Source of the DNA: Anaerolineae bacterium
GTDB taxonomy: Bacteria > Chloroflexota > Anaerolineae > Promineifilales > Promineifilaceae
Assembly: GCA_023382655.1 (NCBI GenBank)
Contig: JAHDWK010000003.1
Location: 186,001 to 250,000, forward strand
DNA length: 64,000 nt
Reading direction: 5' to 3'
In this document: one piece after another, positions 42,899-51,523 of the stretch
Position numbering within the stretch: position 1 is the stretch's first letter
Layout of the letters: each line of letters starts with the position of its first letter
Position numbers and translations under genes: made by a program
Notes under the pieces: model-generated
The model's database searches: none
Seen by the model: the letters and a program-made list of their open reading frames with translations, nothing else
What the model was told of the DNA's origin: nothing

Positions 42899-43612
42899 TT
42901 AGCTCTCTTCTGGCGTAGTGGTAAAGGTATAGCCATGCCCCTGCACGGTGAGAATGTAGCGTGGTTCATTGGGAATAGGCTCGATCTTTTCGCGCAGGTT
43001 TTTGATGTGGGCGCGCACCAGTTCCGGACTCCCGGTGTCACGAGGGTAATCCCATACATCCTGCAAAAGCTGTTGGCTGTTGAAAACCTGGTCGGCATGG
43101 CTCATCAGATGGTAAAGCAGGTCAAATTGGACGTTGGTGAGCAGGGCCACGCCATGCGGTGAGGTCACTTTGAAGCTGCGCGTATCCAGTACCACTTTGC
43201 CTGCCACCACTTCCACGGGTGGGGTGGCAACCTGGGTTTTGGGAGCAATGCGACGCATAATAGCCCGCACGCGCAGTTGTAACTCTTCCATGTTGAAAGG
43301 TTTCACCAGATAATCATCGGCGCCGGCGCGGAACCCCTCAATTTTGTCTTCATCTTTAGCTTTGGCGGTGAGGAACAGTACCGGAATTTCTTTTAGCAGC
43401 GGGTCGCCCCGGACCTGACGACACACCTGGTAGCCATCCATGCCGGGCATCATAATATCCAGAATGAATAACTCAGGGGGATGGCGGTGCGCCAGTTGCA
43501 GCCCTTCGGTGCCGCTGTTTGCTACCATGACAATGTGGTCATAGGTTTTCAGGACACGCTGCAAGGTGCGCGACACCAGTTCATCATCGTCAATAACCAG
43601 GATAGTAGCCAT
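42899..43612 (-). CDS. OmpR/PhoB-family response regulator
   Basis: A 237-residue regulator beginning at 43612 with GAGGAG upstream; a longer frame to 43798 lacks this site. Receiver domain: ILVIDDDELVS, phospho-acceptor D52 in LFILDIMMPGMDG, and Lys near 102 in ADDYLVKPF. The winged-helix DNA-binding domain covers about 135-232 (LLTNVQFDLLYHLMSHADQV; RAHIKNLREKIE; ILTVQGHGYTF). It likely forms a two-component system with the kinase just downstream, or with the divergent hybrid kinase at 43872. A perfect-armed hairpin lies in its 5' leader. Confidence 0.92.
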   Translation of the reverse strand: MATILVIDDDELVSRTLQRVLKTYDHIVMVANSGTEGLQLAHRHPPELFILDIMMPGMDGYQVCRQVRGDPLLKEIPVLFLTAKAKDEDKIEGFRAGADDYLVKPFNMEELQLRVRAIMRRIAPKTQVATPPVEVVAGKVVLDTRSFKVTSPHGVALLTNVQFDLLYHLMSHADQVFNSQQLLQDVWDYPRDTGSPELVRAHIKNLREKIEPIPNEPRYILTVQGHGYTFTTTPEES

Positions 43613-43632
43613 TGGGAACTCCTCTGTGAAAG

Positions 43633-43662
43633 ACCCACAGGGTTTTATGAAAACCTGTGGGT
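43633..43662. repeat. Inverted repeat in the response-regulator leader
   Basis: ACCCACAGGGTTTT and AAAACCTGTGGGT, arms of about 13 bp with one bulge and a short loop, lie about 20 bp upstream of the ATG at 43612. Read on the minus strand they would form a 5'-UTR hairpin. Confidence 0.55.
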
Positions 43663-43871
43663 TGTCATTATGTGAACCTGCCCGCGTAGTATAGCAGATT
43701 TTTTCTGGCAGGGGGAATGGCGTGAGCAGGTCTGTGGCGGGCACTGTAAAGAAAAGGACAGTTATCATCAAGCGATCATTATCTGCCCCCCTGCCCAATT
43801 TCCATCCGACTTTCTTAATGTTACACTATGATTATTAGCTCGTGGGCAGGATCACGGGGTGAAATGGAGTA

Positions 43872-46800
43872 ATGGACATGTGGCAAAAATGGCGCGCGGG
43901 CAAAACAACGCCCGGCCAGGAAAAGGCAGGCATCAATTTTTGGGAAGTTTTGAATACGGCGGCCACCGCTTTGCAGCGGGCGGCTCATTCGGAAACGGCC
44001 GTCTACGAGACATTCCGGGAACAGATGACGGCTTTGGGGCTGCAAGGCAGTATTAACTGGTTTGATGACGCTTATACCACATTGACGATTGCTGCTGTTG
44101 TTTTTCCGCCGCGCCTGATGCGTCTGTTGCACCGGTTTGAACGAATGGTGGGGCGAACGGCCGTCGGCTTTCAACTATCGGTGACGGCACTTGAGGCCCA
44201 ACGCGGCGTTTTTGAAAGCGGCCAGGCCGTATTTGTGCCTGATAACACACCATTGTTACGGGCGTTGGTTACAGAGAAGGCACGGCCGTTTTCCCACCAA
44301 TTTATCGCCGCGTTTGGTGGTATGGCCGGTGTACTGGCTCCTCTGCACATGGATGGTCGGGTTAGTGGGCTTTTGTATCTGGCAGACCGGAACATGACGG
44401 CTGATGATTGTACGGCCGTAACCGCCCTGGCCAACCACCTGTCCATTGCCATTGAAAACGCTCGTCTTTTTCAGCAAACACGGCACAGCGAAGAGAAGAT
44501 GCGCCTCCTGGCCGAAAACGTACCTGGTGTCATTTACCAATGTGCCAACAACTATACCTTCGACATGCTTTATCTCAACGATGCGGTTGAAGCGCTTACC
44601 GGGTATTCCAAAAGCCAGTTTCTACGCGGCGAGATCACCTTTCGGGACTTGTATCATCCCGATGACTCTTATCGCATTCAACCTGAACGGGAAGAACAGT
44701 CATTGGCCGGCATGTTCCAACTCATTTACCGGATACGCCATCGTTCGGGCGCCTGGCGATGGGTAGAGGAATTTGGCAAGGGCGTTTATAGCCAAACGGG
44801 GGAACTGCTGTTTCTGGAAGGCAGCATCACCGACATCACCGAACGTAAACAGGCGGAAATGCTGCAATCAGTGCTTTACCGCATTGCCACGGTAGCGAAT
44901 GCCAACCTGGGACTGGAACAGCTATATCCGGCCATCCATGCCATTCTGGGCGACTTGATGGATGTAAGTAATTTTTATATTGCGCTGGTAGAAGAGCCTT
45001 CCGGACTGCTTCATTTACCTTACTTTGTAGATGAGATGGATGAGTATGAAGGGTTACCTTTTGATGGCAGTGGGGGGTTGACGGCGTATGTCATTGAAAC
45101 CGGGCAGCCACAATTGTTAACCCGCATAGAGCTAACCCGCCTGATACAACTGGATTTACTACATGTGATTGGCGCTATGCCAGAGGTATGGTTGGGAGCG
45201 CCCCTGCGCACCCAGGCCAAAGTGTTTGGGGCGCTTGTGGTGCAAAACTATCAGAATGGGCTGGCCTATACCAAACGGGAAAAACAATTACTATTTTTTG
45301 TTTCCGGCCAGGTGGCAGCGGCTATTGAACGAAAACGGTCTGATGACCAATTGCGGGCGATGGCGGCGGAAATTGTGAAGCAAGCGCGGATTTTTGAAGA
45401 AGTGTTGTCTACCACGCCGGATCAATTTGCGGTGTATGATCGTGACGGCCGTATCACCTTTGCCAGCCCCTCCATGCTGCACCCTTTGCAGTTGTCGCTG
45501 ACCGATGTATTGGGCAAAACGATGGCGGAACTGGCTTTCTTGCCGCCGGAGATCATTGCCCAAATAGAACGAGACCGGGAGGAGATTTTCCGTAACGGCA
45601 AACCTATTCAGGGTGAAGTACAAATAATGGGCCGTTTGGGTGTGCGTGATGTGGAATATATTTTGTCACCGGTCAAAGATGAGGAGCAGAGGGTAACGGC
45701 CGTTGTCTCTGCCGCCCGTGATATTACCCAACGTAACAAGACCAAAGCGGCCCTAAACCATGCCCAAAAAATGGAAAGTCTGGCTATTTTGGCCGGTGGT
45801 GTGGCCCATGATTTTAACAATCTGCTGGTCGGCATCATGGCCCAAACCTCCCTGGCCGTCGCCCTGTTACCGCCGGATAGTCCGGCCATACGCCACATCC
45901 AAAAAGCGATTGACGCCGCCGAGCGCGCCGCTACCCTCACCAAACAAATGCTGGCTTATTCCGGGCAGGGGCAGTTTATGGCCGTGCCCATCAACCTGAA
46001 TCATCTCATCCACGACAACCTCCATTTGCTGCAAATCCCTCTCAGTGTACACCTGCATCTACAGCTCGATCTGGCTCCGACCCTGCCCTTGATGGAAGGC
46101 GACCCCGGCCAGATGCAACAACTCCTGCTGAATCTGGTACTCAATAGCAGCGAGGCGATTGGCGGGCGCCAGGGGGTGATCCGGCTGGCAACGGCCGTGT
46201 CCGCCATCACCGCCGCCGATGATGTCTATTGGCAAATTACCAACATGCCCCTACCGCCAGGCGATTATGTCAACCTTACTATTGAAGATAATGGCGAGGG
46301 CATGAATGCCCACACATTGTCGCGCCTGTTTGAACCCTTTTTTACCACCCGGTTTACCGGGCGCGGGTTGGGGCTGGCGGCTGTATTGGGCATTGTGCGT
46401 GGGCACCGGGGGGGGCTGCGGGTAGTCAGTGAACCGGGGGCGGGGGCGACATTTGAACTGCTTTTTCCGGTGAGCCAGGTAACGGTGGCGGTGGCAACGG
46501 CCGTTCCCCCTTCAGCCCCCCCCACCTCCCCCGGCATGGTGCTGGTGGTTGATGACGAACCGGCCGTCTGTGACACCGTCGTAGATATTTTGGACATGGA
46601 AGAGATACAGGCAGTGACGGCCGTAGATGGTTACACCGCCATTGCTGCCTATCAACAACACATAGACCGGATCAGCCTGGTCTTATTAGACCTTTCGCTG
46701 CCCGATCTGCGCGGCGAAGAAGTCTTTACCCGGCTCAAAGAACTAAACCCTGATGTCCAGGTCATCCTCACTTCTGGTTACAACGAGATGGAAGCGGTGC

Positions 46801-46910
46801 GCGGTTTTGGCAACGGTCTGGTTGCCTTTCTGCAAAAGCCTTATTCTCTGGAAGACCTGGTAAAAATCGTGCGTAAACATCTGCCTCCCCCTGCCACCGA
46901 GCGTCAATAA
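43872..46910 (+). CDS. Hybrid sensor histidine kinase (GAF-PAS-GAF-PAS-HisKA-HATPase-REC)
   Basis: A 1012-residue soluble hybrid kinase. A GAF-like domain covers about 25-200 (GVLAPLHMDGRVSGLLYLAD). A PAS/PAC follows at about 205-325 (YHPDDSYRI, WRWVEEFGKG). A second GAF spans about 335-500 and a second PAS about 515-625. The phospho-acceptor H646 is in GGVAHDFNNLLVGI. HATPase motifs are NLVLNSSEAIGG, EDNGEGM and GRGLGLAAVLGIV. The C-terminal receiver (LVVDDEPAVCD) has D940 in LVLLDLSLPD and Lys in FLQKPYS. The HDFNNLL motif is typical of kinases with attached receivers. It is divergent from the OmpR-type regulator. No membrane segments, so it reads an intracellular signal. ATG at 43878 is an alternative start. 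Confidence 0.93.
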   Translation: MDMWQKWRAGKTTPGQEKAGINFWEVLNTAATALQRAAHSETAVYETFREQMTALGLQGSINWFDDAYTTLTIAAVVFPPRLMRLLHRFERMVGRTAVGFQLSVTALEAQRGVFESGQAVFVPDNTPLLRALVTEKARPFSHQFIAAFGGMAGVLAPLHMDGRVSGLLYLADRNMTADDCTAVTALANHLSIAIENARLFQQTRHSEEKMRLLAENVPGVIYQCANNYTFDMLYLNDAVEALTGYSKSQFLRGEITFRDLYHPDDSYRIQPEREEQSLAGMFQLIYRIRHRSGAWRWVEEFGKGVYSQTGELLFLEGSITDITERKQAEMLQSVLYRIATVANANLGLEQLYPAIHAILGDLMDVSNFYIALVEEPSGLLHLPYFVDEMDEYEGLPFDGSGGLTAYVIETGQPQLLTRIELTRLIQLDLLHVIGAMPEVWLGAPLRTQAKVFGALVVQNYQNGLAYTKREKQLLFFVSGQVAAAIERKRSDDQLRAMAAEIVKQARIFEEVLSTTPDQFAVYDRDGRITFASPSMLHPLQLSLTDVLGKTMAELAFLPPEIIAQIERDREEIFRNGKPIQGEVQIMGRLGVRDVEYILSPVKDEEQRVTAVVSAARDITQRNKTKAALNHAQKMESLAILAGGVAHDFNNLLVGIMAQTSLAVALLPPDSPAIRHIQKAIDAAERAATLTKQMLAYSGQGQFMAVPINLNHLIHDNLHLLQIPLSVHLHLQLDLAPTLPLMEGDPGQMQQLLLNLVLNSSEAIGGRQGVIRLATAVSAITAADDVYWQITNMPLPPGDYVNLTIEDNGEGMNAHTLSRLFEPFFTTRFTGRGLGLAAVLGIVRGHRGGLRVVSEPGAGATFELLFPVSQVTVAVATAVPPSAPPTSPGMVLVVDDEPAVCDTVVDILDMEEIQAVTAVDGYTAIAAYQQHIDRISLVLLDLSLPDLRGEEVFTRLKELNPDVQVILTSGYNEMEAVRGFGNGLVAFLQKPYSLEDLVKIVRKHLPPPATERQ

Positions 46911-47153
46911 TCGGCGGCGGCGGCATTCATCTGTACACTTTTGCCAAACGAAAACAACCCCCTTTCTGTTAACTTAACCGTAGAGACTCCCCGACCAATC
47001 GCCTATACTTCTCTATGACTTGTGCTGAAATGCGCGGTTCAGTGGGAAATAGTGGGAATCAAAGAGGGTGATGGTAACACATCACCCTCTTTGGCATGGC
47101 CGTACCCCCTCCTCTGGCGTGCTAAAAGGGATACGGCCATACCCCATTACTTA
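46911..47153. other. Convergent intergenic region
   Basis: This 243-bp gap lies between the hybrid kinase and the ferritin-like gene. Its first 150 bp show nothing recognisable. The remainder holds two hairpins, annotated separately. Confidence 0.4.
47061..47143. terminator. Two hairpins between convergent genes
   Basis: A perfect 13-bp inverted repeat (AAAGAGGGTGATG, 47061-47073, against 47080-47092) is followed by a second imperfect one built on GGCATGGCCGTACCCC and GGGATACGGCCATACC (47094-47143). Together they probably end transcription from both sides. Confidence 0.6.
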
Positions 47154-47579
47154 TCACAACGGCCAGTCGCGTAACATCCGCTCTGTTTCTTCGGAGTGGC
47201 CGCTTTCGTCGCGCACCATATCTTCTAGCTGTACCATCGCCCCTTTATCGCCAAAGGCTTCTGCTTCCTGGGCGCGCGTGGTGTAATCCTCCACGGCGCG
47301 TCGTTCGGCGGCTAAGATGGCTTGCAACATTTCGCGGTTATTGTGGGCCGCGGGCACGGGACGGGGTTGGGTAGTGGGTTCGCCACCCAGGGCTACAATT
47401 TTATTAGCCAGGTATTGGGCATGTAGTTGTTCATCGGCCACTTCCGTCAGGAAAAATTGGGCCAGTTGGGGCCGGTAAGGGCCGGTGGCTTTGGCGGCAT
47501 AGGTGATGTATTGGATGATGGCGCCCAGTTCACCCGCCAGGTCTTCGTTTAGATGTTTAATAAAAGTTTGCTTGTCCAT
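47154..47579 (-). CDS. Ferritin-like (bacterioferritin-type) diiron protein
   Basis: A 141-residue four-helix protein starting at 47579 after AAGGAGA. The glutamate/histidine pattern expected for a ferritin diiron centre is visible: LNEDLAGELGAIIQYITY (helix A Glu), VADEQLHAQYL (helix B ExxH), AILAAERRAVEDYTTRA (helix C Glu) and MVRDESGHSEE (helix D ExxH). No heme-binding Met position can be judged. It likely oxidises and stores iron or protects DNA/peroxide-sensitive targets. The gene has its own ribosome-binding site and a dispersed repeat just upstream. Confidence 0.85.
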   Translation of the reverse strand: MDKQTFIKHLNEDLAGELGAIIQYITYAAKATGPYRPQLAQFFLTEVADEQLHAQYLANKIVALGGEPTTQPRPVPAAHNNREMLQAILAAERRAVEDYTTRAQEAEAFGDKGAMVQLEDMVRDESGHSEETERMLRDWPL

Positions 47580-47600
47580 GCTGTCTCCTTCAAGAATTTT

Positions 47601-47640
47601 CAACACAAAGGCGCAGAGGCGCAGAGAATCGCAAAGATGA
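47601..47640. repeat. Dispersed GCGCAGAG-type repeat upstream of the ferritin-like gene
   Basis: CACAAAGGCGCAGAGGCGCA and following GAGAATCGCAAAG form the third copy of the family at 24515 and 38112. It lies 22 bp upstream of the start, so it is part of the leader or promoter region. Confidence 0.5.
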
Positions 47641-47830
47641 AGTAAAAAAGAAGAATCTGGCCATCCACGAACTCTTTGGTGGATTTTTGTCTATTAGTAT
47701 GAGTTTAGTCAGAGGAGGCAAGGCGGCAAGTGTCAGATGTCATTTTCTTTGCATACTATGTCTCTTTTTTGCGGTTACGGCCGTCACCTGCCCTATAATG
47801 CCGGTATAACTCGCTCAAAGGAAAATGGAA

Positions 47831-49036
47831 ATGACAATTTTGAGAAATTACACGCAGTTTAACGGCCGTCACTGGGAAACAGGCACGGTACGCAACTATT
47901 TTGACTACATTGGGGTGAAAGCGCCGCATACCGGACGGCCGTACAGCGAAGCCCTGCTCATGGGCGTCAGCGGTGGCGCGGTGATGGGGTACTTCTCCTT
48001 CGCCTACGAAGGGTATGACCCTCACGCCCGCATCCTCACCCGCAACACCTTTGACCCGTTCGACACCATGCTTTCCCGCCTGGGCGTAGTCCAAAACGTG
48101 CGGCAAACCAACAAGCCGGAAAAGGGCGTGACCAATCTGGTGGCCGCGCTGGAAGAAGGCATCCCGGCCATCGTTTGGGCCGATATGTGGAGCCTGCCGT
48201 ACAATGCCCTCTCCTATGACGAGGGCATGTGGGCGATGTTCCCCATTCTGGTCTATGGCTATAACGAAACGGTCAATCAGGTGAACATTGCCGACCGGGC
48301 CCAGGTGCCGCTGACCATCACCATAAGCGAACTGGCCGCGGCGCGGGGCCGGGTGAAAAAAGACAAGTTCCGTCTCTTGACGCTGGAACCACCACTGCCG
48401 GAAAAGCTGCCAACGGCCGTGCAGCTAGGCATTTGGGACTGCATCAAGCTGTTTACGGAAAAGCCGCCGAAGGGCAGCCGGAACAACTTTGGTTTGCAAG
48501 CCTACCGCTCGTGGGCCGAACTATTGACCAAACCCACTGTCCGCCTGAGTTGGGAAAAAGAGTTCCCCGCCGGCCGCAAAATGTTAGCCGGGCTGACCAA
48601 TGCTTTTGGCGACATCATCATTTTTGGCAAACAGGGGCACGCCGAACGAGATGTATACGCCGATTTTCTGGAGGAAGCGGCCGTTTTGCTGAATAAACCG
48701 GCTCTCAAAGAAGCTGCTGCCCATTTCCGCCGCAGCGCTGTTGCCTGGGATGCGCTCAGTCTGGCGCTGCTGCCGGATGAGGTGGCCCCTTTCAAAGAGA
48801 CCCGCGAATTGATGCTGCGGCGGCAGGATATTTTCACCACGCAGGGTAATGCGGCTGTAGAGGAGATGAAATGGATTGACGGCCGTCTAGCCGCCATCAT
48901 GGATGAAATGGAGCAGAATTTCCCACTGGATGCGGCGGGGGTTACGGCCGTGCGCCAAAACATCGCCGACCACGTGATGCATATTCACGACATCGAAACC
49001 GAAGCCGTTGCCGCCCTTAAAGGGGCTATGCAGTAA
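47831..49036 (+). CDS. BtrH-N/DUF4872-like protein lacking the usual cysteine
   Basis: A 401-residue soluble protein resembling the butirosin-H N-terminal family (papain-like fold) followed by a DUF4872-like region. In the N-terminal block NGRHWETGTVRNYFDYIGV, the position where relatives usually have Cys after His (HC) is Trp. The next blocks (YSEALLMGVSGGAVMGYFSF; EGIPAIVWADMWSLPYN) fit the family. An acyl-transfer or peptidase role needing that Cys is therefore unlikely. Helices follow from about residue 200. Start at 47831 gives AAAGGA a normal eight-base spacing; the ATG six bases earlier would be too close. Confidence 0.75.
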   Translation: MTILRNYTQFNGRHWETGTVRNYFDYIGVKAPHTGRPYSEALLMGVSGGAVMGYFSFAYEGYDPHARILTRNTFDPFDTMLSRLGVVQNVRQTNKPEKGVTNLVAALEEGIPAIVWADMWSLPYNALSYDEGMWAMFPILVYGYNETVNQVNIADRAQVPLTITISELAAARGRVKKDKFRLLTLEPPLPEKLPTAVQLGIWDCIKLFTEKPPKGSRNNFGLQAYRSWAELLTKPTVRLSWEKEFPAGRKMLAGLTNAFGDIIIFGKQGHAERDVYADFLEEAAVLLNKPALKEAAAHFRRSAVAWDALSLALLPDEVAPFKETRELMLRRQDIFTTQGNAAVEEMKWIDGRLAAIMDEMEQNFPLDAAGVTAVRQNIADHVMHIHDIETEAVAALKGAMQ

Positions 49037-49043
49037 AACAAAA

Positions 49044-49078
49044 AGAGGGACGGCCATACCCGCTGCGGCCGTCCCTCT
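49044..49078. terminator. Hairpin terminator shared by convergent genes
   Basis: AGAGGGACGGCC (49044-49055) pairs with GGCCGTCCCTCT (49067-49078). On the minus strand the stem is followed by a T-rich tract (rc of AAAACAAAAA), fitting a Rho-independent terminator for the YceI gene. The right arm contains GGCCGT, part of the octamer family. Confidence 0.75.
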
Positions 49079-49117
49079 CTTGCCGATTACCGTTTACTGA
49101 TAACCGATTACCACTCT

Positions 49118-49870
49118 CTACGACGCATTCGCTACAAAATCAATAATCAGTTCCACCTCTTCTTCCACGTTGGCCACATTGGGCACGCTAGGAATTTGCA
49201 GGCCATAATCGCCCCGGTTGACGATGGCGGTGGCGGTGCCGGTCAGCTGCGTGGCAGACACGGCCGTTGCCTGCACCGTAAACGTCACCGCATTGCTCAC
49301 ATCCCGGATGGTCAGGTCGCCGGCAATGGTGAACGTCACCGTGTCACCGATGTTTACCGTTTCGGGCAGGCCGGTCACGGCCGTGGGCGTGAAGGTGATG
49401 AATTCATACGCGCCCGTGTCTAAAATCTCGTTCTGGATGGCCCTGTTGCGAAAGTTATTGTCCGTCGCCAGGGTGCGGGCGTTAATCTGGATGACGCCCA
49501 CCTGGGTAGCGGTCGGGTTGTTCAAGTCTATAGCCAATTCACCTGCCACCTGATCAGTAGTACCGATGACGGTGATGCGACTGCCACGTAAATCCTCGTC
49601 CAGTTCAAAACGCACCTGGGACTGAGCCGGGTCTATTTGGAAGATGACCGGGCCGATGGTTGTTGTGTCCGTTGTCGCCGGTTCGGTTTGGTCTGTAACG
49701 GCCGTATCCGATTCAGTCACAGCCGCCGCTGTTGGCGTTTCAATGACCAGCGGCACGGCTTCAATCGGCGCGCTGGCCGCTTCCGGTTCCTGCAATAAAC
49801 CGCAGGCGCTCAGGAACACGGCCGCGGCCAACAACAATCCCCCACCCCATAAAAATCGTTTCAAGTTCAT
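49118..49870 (-). CDS. YceI-family lipoprotein
   Basis: A 250-residue lipoprotein: lipobox FLSAC with lipidated C23, then a Thr/Ala-rich linker (about 24-72) and a YceI lipocalin-like beta-barrel to the end. FQIDPAQSQVRFELDEDLRG, ATQVGVIQINARTLATDN, RDVSNAVTFTVQAT and NRGDYGLQIPSVPNVANVEE match the family's strand pattern, including the conserved late 'dyGv..p' segment. YceI proteins bind polyisoprenoid or amide lipids outside the cytoplasm. GAGGAG lies upstream of the ATG. Right arm of the shared hairpin is its likely terminator. Confidence 0.9.
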   Translation of the reverse strand: MNLKRFLWGGGLLLAAAVFLSACGLLQEPEAASAPIEAVPLVIETPTAAAVTESDTAVTDQTEPATTDTTTIGPVIFQIDPAQSQVRFELDEDLRGSRITVIGTTDQVAGELAIDLNNPTATQVGVIQINARTLATDNNFRNRAIQNEILDTGAYEFITFTPTAVTGLPETVNIGDTVTFTIAGDLTIRDVSNAVTFTVQATAVSATQLTGTATAIVNRGDYGLQIPSVPNVANVEEEVELIIDFVANAS

Positions 49871-49975
49871 ACATTCACTCCTCAGTTGTTTAGTAGATAA
49901 TCAGGCAGAAACCATCACCTGCCTGTCAGTCAGACATGTTAATCTACTCAGGTTTAGAAATAATGGGGGAATTGT

Positions 49976-50680
49976 TCAGGAATTGTTAAAACGGGGGTCA
50001 ACCTGGATAATCGGCTTTTCAGGATTCCAGGCAGGGTAATCTTTAGGAAAGTTGCATAGGCTAAGAACCTGAAAGGCTACGGCCGTAGCCACATCCCCCG
50101 GTTCATTTTCTGGTAGCGCCAACGCATACACCCGAATCCCATACCCGGCAAACTCACGGGCACATTCACGGGTGAAGCCAATGACGCCTGCTTTGCTGGC
50201 ACAATAAGCAGCCCGGTTCTCAAAAGAAACTTGCATCCCGGCTGCGGAGGCGATATTGACGATCAGCCCGCCCCGCTCCCCGTTTTCATCGGCCATCACC
50301 CGGCCACACAACTGGCTCATCAAAAACGTGCCTTTCAAATTCACGTCCAGGCAGCGGTTCCAATCCCACTCATCCATCTTCAAAATGGTCGCCTGGGGTA
50401 TGACAGCGGCATTGTTTACCAAAATATCGATCTGCCCCCATTCGGCGCGGGTGGTTTCGATCAAATGCACACATTGAAATTTATTAGCCACATCGGCGGT
50501 CACGGCAATGGCTTGCCCGCCCGCCTGCACAATTTCCGCTGCCACCCGTTCCGCCCGATCCGGGTTCAGGTCATTGACGGCTACCCGTATCTCGGCCGCT
50601 GCCAGGGCACGGGCAACGGCCGTGCCAATGCCCTGCCCGGCTCCGGTGACGATAGCGACTTTGTTGGTGAGGGGGTTCAT
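49976..50680 (-). CDS. Short-chain dehydrogenase/reductase with a shortened C-terminus
   Basis: A 234-residue classical SDR. VTGAGQGIGTAVARAL is the NAD(P) glycine motif, NDLNPDRAE the acidic/polar cofactor discriminator, DILVNNAAVIPQ the NNAG-type motif, and AAYCASKAGVIGFTRECA holds catalytic Tyr and Lys after IVNIASAAG (Ser). After GYGIRVYALAL about 30 residues common in FabG-like enzymes (the PGxxxT substrate loop) are missing, and the chain joins directly to PGDVATAVAFQVLSLC. The C-terminus PEKPIIQVDPRFNNS is not the usual GG-ended strand. Substrate unknown. A heptamer element directly precedes the ATG. Confidence 0.85.
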   Translation of the reverse strand: MNPLTNKVAIVTGAGQGIGTAVARALAAAEIRVAVNDLNPDRAERVAAEIVQAGGQAIAVTADVANKFQCVHLIETTRAEWGQIDILVNNAAVIPQATILKMDEWDWNRCLDVNLKGTFLMSQLCGRVMADENGERGGLIVNIASAAGMQVSFENRAAYCASKAGVIGFTRECAREFAGYGIRVYALALPENEPGDVATAVAFQVLSLCNFPKDYPAWNPEKPIIQVDPRFNNS

Positions 50681-50681
50681 T

Positions 50682-50744
50682 TCGTAATCCGTAAACCGTT
50701 ACCCGTAAGCCGTTATCCGTAAGCCGACGGATTACGGATGACGG
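50682..50744. repeat. Nine-unit heptamer element (CCGTAAT family)
   Basis: Units TCGTAAT, CCGTAAA, CCGTTAC, CCGTAAG, CCGTTAT, CCGTAAG, CCGACGG, ATTACGG, ATGACGG fill the gap between the response-regulator stop (50747) and the SDR start (50680). The final units are inverse complements of the first ones. Confidence 0.8.
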
Positions 50745-50746
50745 CT

Positions 50747-51484
50747 TCAGGCCGGAAGATGGGGATTAGCCAAAAAACTGTACCCCGTGCCCCATTCGGA
50801 GTGGATGTAATGTGGTTCTTTGGGATTAGACTCAATTTTGCGGCGCAGACGGTACACATGGGTATGCAGCCGGTCTTCATAGGCATCATCTTGTGGCCAG
50901 ACGCGGCGCAACAAAAACTCATTAGTGACGGTATGACCGGCGTTGCGCATGAGGATGTAGAGTAGTTTTGTTTCCGTGGGCGTCAGTTGTACCGGCTCTG
51001 GCTTTTGGGGCACAAAGGCTTTACGGTTTGGGAAATCAATCTGCAAATTGGCGTCCACGCGAATGACCGGCTCCAGCGTGTAAGCAAAATCGCCCAGGCG
51101 GCGCAGCACCCGCCGCACACGGGCCACCAATTCACCAGACCTAAAGGGTTTAACGATGTAATCTTCAGCGTACCGCTCTAATCCCTGGATGATGGTTTGC
51201 TCGTCGTCAATGGCGGTAAGCATAATGATGGGCAGGTCGGAGAAATCCAGAATAGCCTGGCACAGTTCAAAACCGTCCATACCGGGCATATTCAGGTCTA
51301 CAATAGCCAGGTGGGGCAGCCCATGCCGGGAAATTTGTTGCAGCGCTTCTTCGCCGGACACGGCCGTGATCACCCGAAACCCCTCATGCTCCAACGTCGG
51401 CTTGACCGCGTTCAAAATAAAGGGGCTGTCATCTACCACCAGGATGGTTTGTAATTTTGTATCGGGCTGCTCAACCGGTAACAT
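50747..51484 (-). CDS. OmpR/PhoB-family response regulator
   Basis: A 245-residue regulator. Receiver: TILVVDDSPFI, phospho-acceptor D63 in LAIVDLNMPGMDGFE, and Lys in DYIVKPFRSGE. DNA-binding winged helix at about 140-240 (LTPTETKLLYILMRNAGHTV; RLHTHVYRLRRKIE; YIHSEWGTGYSFL). No kinase gene is adjacent, so it is an orphan; the kinases at 40.8 and 43.9 kb are candidates only by proximity. The N-terminal 12 residues lie before the first strand, and the start is not supported by a clear Shine-Dalgarno site. Confidence 0.9.
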   Translation of the reverse strand: MLPVEQPDTKLQTILVVDDSPFILNAVKPTLEHEGFRVITAVSGEEALQQISRHGLPHLAIVDLNMPGMDGFELCQAILDFSDLPIIMLTAIDDEQTIIQGLERYAEDYIVKPFRSGELVARVRRVLRRLGDFAYTLEPVIRVDANLQIDFPNRKAFVPQKPEPVQLTPTETKLLYILMRNAGHTVTNEFLLRRVWPQDDAYEDRLHTHVYRLRRKIESNPKEPHYIHSEWGTGYSFLANPHLPA

Positions 51485-51523
51485 GGCTGAATAGTAATCT
51501 AGCTAAAGAGGAAAGGCAAGCCT

